In this document: positions 19,646-28,368 of the stretch, piece by piece
Numbering within the stretch: position 1 is the first letter of the stretch
Layout of the letters: each line of letters begins with the position of its first letter
Origin: Ideonella aquatica
GTDB lineage: Bacteria > Pseudomonadota > Gammaproteobacteria > Burkholderiales > Burkholderiaceae_C
Reading direction: 5' to 3'
Length of the DNA: 64,000 bases
Assembly (NCBI RefSeq): GCF_018069755.1
Contig: NZ_JAGQDE010000001.1
Coordinates: 372,001 to 436,000, forward strand
The notes under the pieces: generated by a model
What the model was told of the DNA's origin: nothing
Database searches by the model: none
What the model saw: only the letters and a program-made list of their open reading frames with translations
Position numbers and translations under genes: made by a program

Positions 19646-20155
19646 TCAGGCCGCGGCAGGCTGCTCGGCGGGGGAGGGCGAGCAGCTGCTGCCGCCGCAA
19701 CCGGTCTGGGCATCTTCGGCCACCGGCGGCCGCGCCATCACCCCCGTGGCGGGGTCGAAGCCCACCTGCTGCAGGTGCGAGGCCAGTGCCGCATCCATGC
19801 TCTGCGCATGCTGAACGAACCACTTGGCCAGCTCGGGCAGCACGCGGGTGAGTGGGCCGAAGTCCTGCTCGTCCTGGGCCAGCCGGGTCACCTCCTGCAT
19901 CAGCTCGAGCACCTGGCCGTGCTGGTAGCTGTGGCAGTTCTCGGGCGCGAAGCCGGTGGCCGCCATCCAGCGGTCTTCCTGGCCGAAATGGCCCACGGTG
20001 TGCTCGACCAGGTGGCGGTAGGCCGCCAAGCCCTCGGCGGGCGAGCGGGCCAGCGCTTCCTCGGAGGCGGCCAGCAGGTCGACGAACTCCTGGTGGGTTT
20101 GGTCCATCTCGGGATGGTCCAGGGCGATCTCGGGACTCCAGTGCAGCGAGGGCAT
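19646..20155 (-). CDS. Bacteriohemerythrin with cysteine-rich tail
   Basis: A 169-residue hemerythrin-like di-iron protein that would bind oxygen. It begins W-x-P-x-IALDHPEMDQTHQEFVDLL, with ligand histidines and an HxxxE-type arrangement. Two more histidine-bearing helices follow (HLVEHTVGHFGQEDRWM, ENCHSYQHGQVLELM), and then FVQHAQSMDAALASHL. After the fold, the last 25 residues carry a GCGGSSCS motif not part of the classic domain. I used the ATG at 20155 (MPSLHW) because the conserved W-P opening follows at once; the upstream extension is arginine/alanine-rich and unlike the family. Confidence 0.83.
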   Translation of the reverse strand: MPSLHWSPEIALDHPEMDQTHQEFVDLLAASEEALARSPAEGLAAYRHLVEHTVGHFGQEDRWMAATGFAPENCHSYQHGQVLELMQEVTRLAQDEQDFGPLTRVLPELAKWFVQHAQSMDAALASHLQQVGFDPATGVMARPPVAEDAQTGCGGSSCSPSPAEQPAAA

Positions 20156-20250
20156 GGCGGCGGTGTGATGCAGTCGGAATGGGCAGGATTGTCGCCCAGC
20201 TGCTGTCCGGGCGGTCTGCGCTGGCGCAGGGGCGGCTACCATCGGCGCCG

Positions 20251-20670
20251 ATGTCTGCTCCGCCCGCCCTGCCGCCCGTCACCCGCTCGCGCTGGCCCTG
20301 GGTGCGGCCACTGTGGTTGCTGGCCGGTGCGCTGGCCCTGGTGACCGGCATCGTGGGCATCTTCCTGCCCTTGCTGCCCACCACGCCGTTCGTGCTGTTG
20401 GCGGCGGCTTGTTTTGCCCGGGGCAGCGCGCGCTGGGAGGCCTGGCTGCTCGGCCACCCGCGCTGGGGCCCGATCGTGCGGGAATGGCGCGCGCACCGCG
20501 CGCTGCCGCTGCGCGCCAAGCAATGGGCGACCGCCATGATGACGGTCAGCAGCCTGTGGGCACTGTGGGCGCTGCCGACGCCCTGGTGCTGGGTGCCGGC
20601 CGTCTGCTGCAGCGCGGTGGCAGCCTGGATGTGGTCGCTGCCGACCCGCGGTCACGCTGAGCACCGATGA
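20251..20670 (+). CDS. YbaN/DUF454-family inner-membrane protein
   Basis: A 139-residue membrane protein. The conserved DUF454 block is present: a first helix (LWLLAGALALVTGIVGIFLPLLPTTPFVLLAAACFARGS, read in parts) with PLLPTTPF and ARGS, then HPRWGPIVREW and two further hydrophobic segments. The function is unknown; some relatives sit near haem or efflux genes. Its TGA overlaps the start of the downstream kinase (ATGA), which suggests coupling with the kinase gene. Confidence 0.82.
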   Translation: MSAPPALPPVTRSRWPWVRPLWLLAGALALVTGIVGIFLPLLPTTPFVLLAAACFARGSARWEAWLLGHPRWGPIVREWRAHRALPLRAKQWATAMMTVSSLWALWALPTPWCWVPAVCCSAVAAWMWSLPTRGHAEHR

Positions 20671-23390
20671 CGACCCCCTCCACGCCCTGGAGCGGACTGG
20701 ACGCACCGTCCTGGCAGCGCCTGCGCGGCCTGCTGGACCAGGCCCTGGCGCTGCCGGCGCCGCAGCGCCAGGCCTGGCTGGACGCGCTGCCGCCCGACGC
20801 TGGCGACCTGCGCGAGCCGCTGCAGCGCCTGCTGACCCTCAGCGAGGACGAGGCCAGCCGCCTGGAGGCGCTGCCGGCCATGGGGCCGCCCGGCCCGGAA
20901 CCGCTGGCGCCCGGCCACCTGATCGGGCCGTACCGGCTGCTGCGGCCGCTGGGCCAGGGTGGCATGGCCGAGGTCTGGCTGGCCGAGCACCGGCAGCTGC
21001 TGCAGGGTCGACAGGTGGCGCTGAAGCTGCCCTTCGCCCAGGCCTGGCGCAGCGGGCTGCCCGAGCGCTTTGCCCGCGAGCGGGCCATTCTGGCCACGCT
21101 GGCGCATCCCAACATTGCGCGCCTGTATGACGCCGGCGTCGACGAGCAAGGTCGGCCCTGGCTGGCGCTGGAGCTGGTGCAGGGCCAGCCGCTGGACCTG
21201 CACTGCCAGCAGGCCGAGCTGGACGTGCCCGCACGCATCGGCCTGATGCTGCAGGTGATGGATGCGGTGGCCTATGCGCACGCCAGCCTGGTGGTGCACC
21301 GCGACCTCAAGCCCGGCAACATCCTGGTCAGCGCCGACGGCCAGGTGCGGCTGCTGGATTTCGGCATCGCGCGGCTGCTGGAGGACGGCGTGGCCGAGGA
21401 CAGCGAACTGACCCGCGAGCTGGGTCGCGCGCTGACCGTGCCTTACGCGGCGCCGGAGCAGCTGTCGGGCGGTGCGATCGGCACCGCCGCCGATGTCTAT
21501 TCGCTGGGCGTGGTGCTGTTCGAGCTGCTCAGCGGCACGCGCCCCTACCGCCTGGACCGCGGTACCCGCGGCGAGCTGGAGCAGGCCGTGCTGCATGCCG
21601 AGCCGCGCCGCGCCAGTGAGGCCGCCACCCCCCCTGCGCTGCGGCGCGCGCTGCGCGGTGACCTGGACACCATCCTGGCCACCGCGCTGCAGAAGGACCC
21701 GCGCCAGCGCTACCCCAGCGTTGATGCCTTTGCTGATGACCTGCGCCGCCACTTGCAGCACCTGCCGCTGCGCGCCCGGCGCGAGCCCTGGTGGGTGCTG
21801 GCGCGCAAGGCGGTGTGGCGCCACCGTGTGGCCTCGGTGGCGGCGGCAGCCACCACGCTGGCGGTGCTGGGCGGGGCCGGGGCCGCCTGGTGGCAGGCCG
21901 AGGAGGCGCGTGCCCAGCGTGACGCCGCCGTGCTGGCGCGCGAGCGCGCCGACCGCGAGGCCGAATCGGCCCGCCGCGCCGAGCATCTGGCGGCGGCCCA
22001 GGCCGACCTCTCGAGCTTCGTGCTGTCCGACTTTGCCGGGCGCCATGCCGATGAGGAGATGGTCAAGCAGCTTGACAGCGCCTTGCTGATGGTGCGCGCC
22101 CAGTACCGCGACGACCCCGGCCTGCGCGGCGCGCTGCTGCTGGGTGTGGGCGAGCAGTTCCGCTGGATCTCGGAGCAAGGCCGCGCCAATGAGGTGTTCG
22201 ATGAAGCGGCACCGCTGTTGCAGCAGCACGGCGATGCCGGTGCGCTGGCGCAGCTGATGTGCATCCGTGCCGCCATGCACGCGATGGCGGGTGACTCCGA
22301 CGCGGCGCAGGCGCTGCTGAAACAGGCGCAGGCGCTCAATCCCCAGCAGACCGCCGGCCAGCTCACCGCCCGCGCCGAGTGCCTGCTGGAAGAAGCGCTG
22401 ATGGCGCGCATCGTTGGCCAGCCCGGCCAGGCGGTGGCCCTGATCGGCCAGGCCCTGGCGCTGCAGCAGCGCGCCGGCCTGTCGCGGCGCGAAGCACACT
22501 CCGAGGCGCTCAACGCACTGGCCCGGGCGCAGCTGGAGGCCGGGCAGTTCGCCGATGCGGTGCGCAGCACGCGGCGCAGCATCGCGCTGCTGGACGACAT
22601 CGGACGCGCCAACACGCCGGGGCTGCGCAATGCCTGGGGCGTGCTGGCCAGCGCGCTGCGCGAGGGCGGTCAGGCGCGGCAGGCCGAGGCGGCGCATGGC
22701 GGCGAGGGCCGCTTCAGCGCCGCCGAGGGCAGCCAGCCGCTGCCGGTGCGCATGGAGCTGGCCACAACCTGGCTGGCGCTGGGCCAGTGGCAGCGCGCAG
22801 CCACGGCGCTGGAGCAACTGGCCGGCGAGGCCCTGCGGCAGGAGGCGCCGGGCAATGCGCGTTTCTCGCTGGTCCAGGCGGGCCGGGCGCGGTTGGCGCT
22901 GGGCGATGTGGCGGCCGCGCGGCGCGACCTGGCGCGCGCCGAGGTGTTGGTGGCCGCCGCCCGCCAGGCCGGGCGGCCACAGGCGCGCTCGGTGCTGATG
23001 CTGGCGATCGATGTGGCGCTGGCCGAGGGGCAGCTGGACCAGGCCCAGGCCCTGCTTGACGAGACGCAGACCCTGCTGCAGCGCACCGCGTCGACCACAC
23101 CGCATGTCTGGAGCCCCTGGCACCGCTCACGCGCCGTGCTGGCCTGGCGCCGCGGCGACCTCGACCAGGCCCTGCAAGCGGCTGCCACCGCGCTGGCGCT
23201 GGCGCAGCGGCATGTGATCGACCCGCAGGCCAGCGTGGTGGTGGCCGAGGACCTCTGGCTGCGCGCCCGCCTGCGCCGGGCCAGCGGCGACAGCAGCGGC
23301 GCCCGTGAGGACGCCCACCTGGCGCGCCAGCACCTGGAGGCCGCTGCCGGCCCGGCGCACCCCTTGATTCAGGTGATCGACCGCTTCTGA
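20667..23390 (+). CDS. Membrane Ser/Thr protein kinase with C-terminal helical repeats
   Basis: A PknB-type eukaryotic-like kinase, 907 residues. The catalytic domain shows the glycine loop LGQGGMAEV (95-103), the ATP-site lysine K120, the catalytic HRD at 211-213, and DFG at 231-233. It also has a YAAPEQL activation-segment end. One transmembrane helix lies near residues 387-410. The remaining 480 residues are alanine/leucine-rich helical pairs resembling TPR repeats, placed outside the cytoplasmic membrane. An N-terminal 85-residue helical segment precedes the kinase. This layout is common in large Burkholderiales kinases. The gene overlaps the DUF454 gene at its start and dinB by 22 bases at its end (convergent). 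Its substrates are unknown. Confidence 0.9.
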   Translation: MTTPSTPWSGLDAPSWQRLRGLLDQALALPAPQRQAWLDALPPDAGDLREPLQRLLTLSEDEASRLEALPAMGPPGPEPLAPGHLIGPYRLLRPLGQGGMAEVWLAEHRQLLQGRQVALKLPFAQAWRSGLPERFARERAILATLAHPNIARLYDAGVDEQGRPWLALELVQGQPLDLHCQQAELDVPARIGLMLQVMDAVAYAHASLVVHRDLKPGNILVSADGQVRLLDFGIARLLEDGVAEDSELTRELGRALTVPYAAPEQLSGGAIGTAADVYSLGVVLFELLSGTRPYRLDRGTRGELEQAVLHAEPRRASEAATPPALRRALRGDLDTILATALQKDPRQRYPSVDAFADDLRRHLQHLPLRARREPWWVLARKAVWRHRVASVAAAATTLAVLGGAGAAWWQAEEARAQRDAAVLARERADREAESARRAEHLAAAQADLSSFVLSDFAGRHADEEMVKQLDSALLMVRAQYRDDPGLRGALLLGVGEQFRWISEQGRANEVFDEAAPLLQQHGDAGALAQLMCIRAAMHAMAGDSDAAQALLKQAQALNPQQTAGQLTARAECLLEEALMARIVGQPGQAVALIGQALALQQRAGLSRREAHSEALNALARAQLEAGQFADAVRSTRRSIALLDDIGRANTPGLRNAWGVLASALREGGQARQAEAAHGGEGRFSAAEGSQPLPVRMELATTWLALGQWQRAATALEQLAGEALRQEAPGNARFSLVQAGRARLALGDVAAARRDLARAEVLVAAARQAGRPQARSVLMLAIDVALAEGQLDQAQALLDETQTLLQRTASTTPHVWSPWHRSRAVLAWRRGDLDQALQAAATALALAQRHVIDPQASVVVAEDLWLRARLRRASGDSSGAREDAHLARQHLEAAAGPAHPLIQVIDRF

Positions 23391-24523
23391 CCCGGCTCCA
23401 GCCGGGCCACCCGCACGCCCAGCAGGCGCAGCCGCCTGGACAGGTCCACCCGCTTCAGGCACAGGCCGGCGGCGTGGCGGATCGCCGCTGCGTCCTGGGT
23501 GGCCTCGGGCAGCGTCAGGTCGCGCGTGACGGTGCGGAAATCGTCGAAGCGCAGCTTGATGCCCACGGTGCGGCCGGCATAGCGCTTTCGGGCCAGGTCG
23601 GCCGCCACCTGCTCGCACAGCTGGGTGAAGATGCGGCCCAGCTCGGTGCGGTCGCGCACCGCGTGCAGGTCGCGCTCGAAGGTGGTCTCGCGGCTCATCG
23701 ACACCGGCTCGCTGTCGGTGACCAGCGGCCGATCGTCGCGGCCATGCGCGGCCTCGTGCAGCCAGGCGCCGTAGCTGCGGCCGAAACGGGTGACCAGGTC
23801 GGCACGCGGGTGGGCGGCGAGCTGGCCGATGGTCTCGATGCCCATGGCCTGCAGCCGGGCACCGGCCTTGGGGCCGATGCCGTTGATGCGCCGCACCGGC
23901 AGCGGCCAGATGCGCTCGGGCAGTTCGTCGGCCATCAACAGGGTCAGGCCGTCGGGCTTGTCCAGCTCGGAGGCGATCTTGGCGAGCAGCTTGTTGGGCG
24001 TGACGCCGATCGAGCAGGTCAGGCCGGTGGCGCGGTGCACGTTGTTCTTGATCTCGCGCGCCAGCGCGCGCACGCCGCCCAGTGGGTCGTGGCCGACGGT
24101 GTCCTGGGCGCCGGGCACCTGGGTCAGGTCGATGTAGATCTCGTCGATGCCGCGGTCCTCGATCACCGGCGCCAGCTCGGCCACCGCGGCCTTGAAGCGG
24201 CGCGAGCAGGCGCGGTACAGCTCGAAATCCACCGGCAGCAGCACCGCCTCGGGGGCGCGCTGGGCAGCCTTCATCATGCCCATGGCCGAGTGCAGGCCGC
24301 GGGCCCGGGCCTCGTAGGTGGCGGTGGTGATGACGCCGCGGCCGGTGTAGTCACCCAGGCGGGCGAAGCGCCACTGGCCGTCGGGGCCGCGCTCGGGCTG
24401 GTGGCGCCGGCCGCCGCCGATGACCACCGGCTGGCCGCGCAGCTCGGGGTAGCGCAGCAGCTCGCAGGACGCGTAGAAGGCGTCCATGTCGAGGTGGGCG
24501 ATCAGGCGGCGGGGCGGTGACAT
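23369..24523 (-). CDS. dinB: DNA polymerase IV (Y-family)
   Basis: An error-prone translesion polymerase, 384 residues. Y-family motifs are present: the metal-binding HLDMDAFYASCE (about residues 10-21), a YEAR-containing fingers segment, and the second metal site RGIDEIYIDLT, in which the usual SIDE is varied to GIDE. GVTPNKLLAKIASE and the helix-hairpin-helix INGIGPKAG follow, and then a little-finger domain. It runs convergent to the kinase gene with a 22-base overlap of the 3' ends. I saw no LexA box upstream. The C-terminal segment ends in a basic LGVRVARLEPG stretch. Confidence 0.92.
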   Translation of the reverse strand: MSPPRRLIAHLDMDAFYASCELLRYPELRGQPVVIGGGRRHQPERGPDGQWRFARLGDYTGRGVITTATYEARARGLHSAMGMMKAAQRAPEAVLLPVDFELYRACSRRFKAAVAELAPVIEDRGIDEIYIDLTQVPGAQDTVGHDPLGGVRALAREIKNNVHRATGLTCSIGVTPNKLLAKIASELDKPDGLTLLMADELPERIWPLPVRRINGIGPKAGARLQAMGIETIGQLAAHPRADLVTRFGRSYGAWLHEAAHGRDDRPLVTDSEPVSMSRETTFERDLHAVRDRTELGRIFTQLCEQVAADLARKRYAGRTVGIKLRFDDFRTVTRDLTLPEATQDAAAIRHAAGLCLKRVDLSRRLRLLGVRVARLEPGQKRSIT

Positions 24524-24584
24524 GGCAGGGGCTGTATGGATCTCCAGTGTAGCCAGCGCACCGGTTTGCGGCGAGCGGCGCGGT

Positions 24585-25853
24585 TCAGCGCATCGCGGCG
24601 TCCACCACGTCGGCCGCGGCAGCGCTGGCGTGCTCCCCGTCCGGCAGCGTGGCCGCCAGGGTCAGGCAGTGCGCGCGCAGCGCGGCATCGGTCCGCAGCG
24701 TCTGGATCTGCCGCGCCAGCCGGCCGACGCCGGCGGTGGGCGGCAGCACCCGCGCCACACCCAGGCGCTGCAGGCGCGCGGCGTTGTCGACATGGTCGAA
24801 GGCCCAGGGCACCAGCAACTGCGGCACGCCCGCCGCCAGCGCCAGCGCGGTGGTGCCCACGCCAGGGTGGCTGACCAGCAACTCGGCGTGCGGCAGCACG
24901 GCGCGCAGCGGCAGTTGCACGGCGTGGCGGCAATCGCCGGGCCAGCAGGCATCGGCCGGCGCCGGGCCCAGCAGCAGCAGCGGGCGGCCCAGGCGCTCGG
25001 CCGCCTGGGCCAGGCGGTGCTGCCAGGCGCTGGCCTGCCACATCGCGCTGCCAGCCAGCCCGACGATCGGCCGGCGCTCGACCAACCAGTCGGCCCAGCC
25101 CGCGGGCAAGGGTGCATTGGCCGGGTGGCCATCGAACAGCGTGAAGCCGGTGCACTGCAGGCGCCGTGTCCACGGCGGGCCGGCCCAACCCTCGGGGAAC
25201 AGGCCCAGCAGCGGGCCCGGGCTGGCCAGCTGGCGGCTGATCAGTTGGCGCGCGGGCAGCGCGGGCAGGTCCCAGGCTTGGCGCAGCGCCGCCCAGCCGG
25301 GGTCCAGCAGCGGATCCAGCCAGGTGCGCTCGGCCCAGCGCCAGGCTGGCGCGCGCCAGGTGGCGGGCAGGGCACGCAGCCAGGCGGCGCCCGGCAGGTG
25401 CGGGAAGTCGTGCGGATTGAACAGCCAGGCCGGCGCGCCGTGGGCGGTCACCCAGGGCAGGCGCCAACGTTCGGCCGCGAGGCGCGCGCCCAGGGCCAGC
25501 GTGCTGCCCAGCAGCAGGGGTCGGGCGCCGGCGCGTACCAGCGGATGCAGCGTGGCCAGCGTGGCCTGTGCGGCGCTCAGGGCCATCGGCCACAGGGCCT
25601 GCGCGGCGCGGGCAGGCAGCCACAGTGCTGGATCGGCCAACAGCGCGTGTTCCTCGTCAGCGCTCAGCAGCGGCGAGACGGCCAGGCCCAGCGCTGACAG
25701 CGGGGCCTGCTGCGAGGTCGGGCACAGCATCCGCACCCGTCGGCCGCGGCGCTGCAGCGCCAGCGCCACGGCGGCCAGCGGCAGCACATCACCACGGGAG
25801 CCGACGGCCACCACCACCACCTCAGGCAGCGGGTCTGCGCAGGGTGCTGTCAT
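24585..25853 (-). CDS. Glycosyltransferase (GT1/GT28-like, UDP-sugar type)
   Basis: A 422-residue GT-B glycosyltransferase resembling sterol glucosyltransferases and RhlB-type rhamnosyltransferases. The N-terminal Rossmann half starts with VVVVAVGSRGDVLPLAAVA. The C-terminal half carries the nucleotide-sugar signature SHPGVGTTALALAAGVPQLLVPW followed by FDHVDNAARL. I used the ATG at 25851-25853 (MTAPCADPLP), just before the first strand; the upstream frame adds 43 unconserved residues. The acceptor is unknown and no lipid or sugar genes are adjacent. The gene is separated from dinB by 61 bases. Confidence 0.8.
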   Translation of the reverse strand: MTAPCADPLPEVVVVAVGSRGDVLPLAAVALALQRRGRRVRMLCPTSQQAPLSALGLAVSPLLSADEEHALLADPALWLPARAAQALWPMALSAAQATLATLHPLVRAGARPLLLGSTLALGARLAAERWRLPWVTAHGAPAWLFNPHDFPHLPGAAWLRALPATWRAPAWRWAERTWLDPLLDPGWAALRQAWDLPALPARQLISRQLASPGPLLGLFPEGWAGPPWTRRLQCTGFTLFDGHPANAPLPAGWADWLVERRPIVGLAGSAMWQASAWQHRLAQAAERLGRPLLLLGPAPADACWPGDCRHAVQLPLRAVLPHAELLVSHPGVGTTALALAAGVPQLLVPWAFDHVDNAARLQRLGVARVLPPTAGVGRLARQIQTLRTDAALRAHCLTLAATLPDGEHASAAAADVVDAAMR

Positions 25854-26120
25854 GGGGCGGGCCCGGTCATGGTCGGCATTGTAGGAACGCCCGGCACGGC
25901 GGGTGGCCGCCGCGGTCCGCATCGAAAGACCATCCCAGGATACAGGTCTTTGGTGATGCCTCTTGAAAAGTGCAAACAGCACATTTATTATTCAAGCACG
26001 CTGATTCACAGCGCTACCACCGGCTCCCGGGCCGGATCCAGGTTCAGGCATCGGGCAGGGATGCAGGAATCACCATTCAGCCAGCGTGCCCCGCAGGGGT
26101 ACTGGCATGAGGAGTGACTC

Positions 26121-27359
26121 ATGGTCCGCATCGCATCCCGTTCTTCCGTTCCTGCCGCTGCTCGTCGGCAATTCCTGGGTCGTCTCAGCGCCCTCACCCT
26201 CAGCCTGGGCCTGGCGGCCTGCGGCGGCGGCGGTGGCGGCGGCGGCAACGACGACTCCGGCAACACCGGCGGCTCGAATCCCGCCGTCTCATTCACCTCG
26301 GGCGTGATCAGTGGCTTCGGCTCGATCATCGTCAACGGCGTGCGCTTTGACGACAGCGCCGCCACCGTGCTCGATGACAAGGGGGGCCGACTCTCCCGTG
26401 ACGACCTGCGCCTGGGCGCCCAGGTCGAGATCGAGGGCGGCTCGATCGACCGTGCCAGCGGCCGCGCCACGGCGCTGACCATCCATGTCGGCAGCGAGCT
26501 CAAGGGCCGCGTGACCGCCGTGAACCCGGGCGCTCAAAGCCTGAGCATGCTGGGTCAGACCGTGCTGATCACCTCCACCACGGTGTTTGACGACAGCCTG
26601 GGTGGCGGCCTCTCGGCCATCAGCGTGGGCCAGTTGCTCGAGGTGTATGCACGCTACGACGCGTCGCAGGGGGCCTACATCGCCACCCGCATCGAGCGTG
26701 AGGGCAGCAGCAGCGAGTTCAAGCTGCGCGGTGTGGTGTCGTCGCTGGACACCTCGACCCAGACCTTCCGCATCGGCAGCGCCGTCATCAACTACGCCGC
26801 CGTCACCAGCGTCCCGACCACCCTGGCCAATGGCGCCTGGCTGCGGGTGCGCGTGCAGCCGACCCAGGTGGCGGGCCAGTGGGTGGCCACCGCGCTGGAG
26901 GACGGTCGCCACCGCTCGGGTGACGACCGCTCGGAGACCGAGGTCAAGGGCTTCATCACGGCCTGGACCTCGGCCACGCGGTTCAGCGTTGACGGCATGC
27001 CGGTCAATGCCGACAGCGCCGAGTTCAAGGACGGCCGCTCGGTCATCGTGCTGGGCGCCTTCGTCGAGGTCGAGGGTGCGCTGCGCGACGGCGTGCTGGT
27101 GGCCCGCGAAGTCAAGCTCGAGGACGACGACGACGGCCACCATGGCGAGGACTTCGAGTTGCACGGCCAACTCTCCGGCCTGGACACCGTCAACCAGCGC
27201 TTCACGCTGCGCGGCGTGAGCGTCGATTACAGCCAGGTCAGCGAATGGCGCGACCTGAGCGAAGCGTCGCTGGTGGACGGCCTGCGCGTAGAGGTCAAGG
27301 GCGGCCTGTCGTCGGACGGCAACACGCTGATGGCCTGGCGCATTTCGCGCGAAGACTGA
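26121..27359 (+). CDS. DUF5666-repeat lipoprotein (first copy)
   Basis: A predicted lipoprotein of 412 residues. A lipobox LAAC follows a long signal sequence (cysteine near residue 34) and is followed by a glycine run. The mature part consists of tandem beta-rich DUF5666 units of about 70 residues (SGFGSIIVNGVRFDD..., then repeats with VEIEG, VEVYA, VKGFI, VEVEG and VEVKG strands). A GGAG site precedes the ATG by 8 bases. The first and last units closely match those of the second copy at 28369. Localisation in the cell envelope is inferred; the function is unknown. The 267 bases upstream are AT-rich in part and probably hold the promoter. Confidence 0.78.
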   Translation: MVRIASRSSVPAAARRQFLGRLSALTLSLGLAACGGGGGGGGNDDSGNTGGSNPAVSFTSGVISGFGSIIVNGVRFDDSAATVLDDKGGRLSRDDLRLGAQVEIEGGSIDRASGRATALTIHVGSELKGRVTAVNPGAQSLSMLGQTVLITSTTVFDDSLGGGLSAISVGQLLEVYARYDASQGAYIATRIEREGSSSEFKLRGVVSSLDTSTQTFRIGSAVINYAAVTSVPTTLANGAWLRVRVQPTQVAGQWVATALEDGRHRSGDDRSETEVKGFITAWTSATRFSVDGMPVNADSAEFKDGRSVIVLGAFVEVEGALRDGVLVAREVKLEDDDDGHHGEDFELHGQLSGLDTVNQRFTLRGVSVDYSQVSEWRDLSEASLVDGLRVEVKGGLSSDGNTLMAWRISRED

Positions 27360-27397
27360 ACCGCATCCCCGTCACCTCGATGGGATAGCCCCAAGCG

Positions 27398-27436
27398 GCC
27401 CGTGGGTCTGTGTGTAATTCGCACATTTCCACGGGC
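27398..27436. promoter_or_regulatory. Long inverted repeat before the DUF6502 gene
   Basis: GCCCGTGG at 27398-27405 is exactly complementary to CCACGGGC at 27429-27436. Inside the 23-base interval, TGTG...CACA could extend the structure. It lies between the first DUF5666 gene and the DUF6502 start. No T-run follows, so it is not a textbook terminator. It could be an operator or an RNA leader hairpin. Confidence 0.4.
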
Positions 27437-27460
27437 TTGGCGGTAAGATCTCACTTGCCC

Positions 27461-28345
27461 ATGAGCCAGGAACTCCCCGACGAACTGCCGGCCGACCAGC
27501 AGGCCATGCTGGAAGCCGCCAACGCCACGCTGCTGCCGCTGGCCCGGCTGGCCGTGGCGCGCGGCGTGCATTTCGGTGTCATCGAGGAGCGCCTCAAGCA
27601 GGCCTTCGTGCAGGCCGCCCGCGAGGCCAATCCGGGTACCCAGCCGCACCGCCAGGTCAGCCGCGTCAGTGCCACCACCGGCATCAACCGCCGCGAGGTC
27701 ACCCGCCTGATCCACGGCCAGTTGCAGCAGGCCCGGCCACGCCGGCCGGTGGCGGCCGAGATCTACCTGCATTGGCAGATCGACCCCGACTACCGCGACC
27801 GCCAGGGCCAGCCGGCCACGCTGCCGCGCCAGGGCGCCAAGCCCAGCTTCGAGACGCTGGCGCGGGAGATCACCTCCGATGTCCACCCGCGCAGTCTGCT
27901 GGACGACATGGTGCGCCTGGGCTACTGCCGGCTGGTCGAGGACGGCGCCAAGGTCGCCTTCGTGCGCGATGGCGCGGTGCCCACCAACGACCTGCCGCGC
28001 CTGATCCGGGTGCTTGGCGACAACGTCGGTGCGCACTTCATGGCCGCAGTCGAGAACGCGCTGCGCGACGACAAGCCCTTCTTCGAGCGGGCCCTGGTGG
28101 CGCACGAGGTGCCAGCGTCGGCTGTGCCCGAGGTCAAGCGCCTGGTGTCCGAACACTGGGCCGAGTTCCGGGGTCGCGTGGTGCCGGCGCTCGAACGCCT
28201 GATCGACGAAGGCGCCAACAGCGATGAGCCGCGGCGACGCCTGCTGCTGGGCATCTACCATCATGACGCGACCGAGACGCCCCCGCCGGCGCCCGCTACC
28301 ATGCCTTCGGAGCCGCCCGCCGACCCATCGGCCCCGGCGCGCTGA
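27461..28345 (+). CDS. DUF6502-family protein
   Basis: A 294-residue cytoplasmic, mainly helical protein. The N-terminus (LEAANATLLPLARLAVARGVHFGVIEERLKQAFV) and the RVSATTGINRREVTRLI segment resemble a winged-helix or helix-turn-helix unit, as in DUF6502 proteins, so a DNA-binding role is possible. The C-terminal 30 residues are proline-rich and probably flexible. It lies between two DUF5666 lipoprotein genes, 23 bases before the second, so a shared transcript is likely. I chose the ATG at 27461, the first good start after the inverted repeat. Confidence 0.72.
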   Translation: MSQELPDELPADQQAMLEAANATLLPLARLAVARGVHFGVIEERLKQAFVQAAREANPGTQPHRQVSRVSATTGINRREVTRLIHGQLQQARPRRPVAAEIYLHWQIDPDYRDRQGQPATLPRQGAKPSFETLAREITSDVHPRSLLDDMVRLGYCRLVEDGAKVAFVRDGAVPTNDLPRLIRVLGDNVGAHFMAAVENALRDDKPFFERALVAHEVPASAVPEVKRLVSEHWAEFRGRVVPALERLIDEGANSDEPRRRLLLGIYHHDATETPPPAPATMPSEPPADPSAPAR

Positions 28346-28368
28346 GGCATCGCACAGAAAGTCCGACC

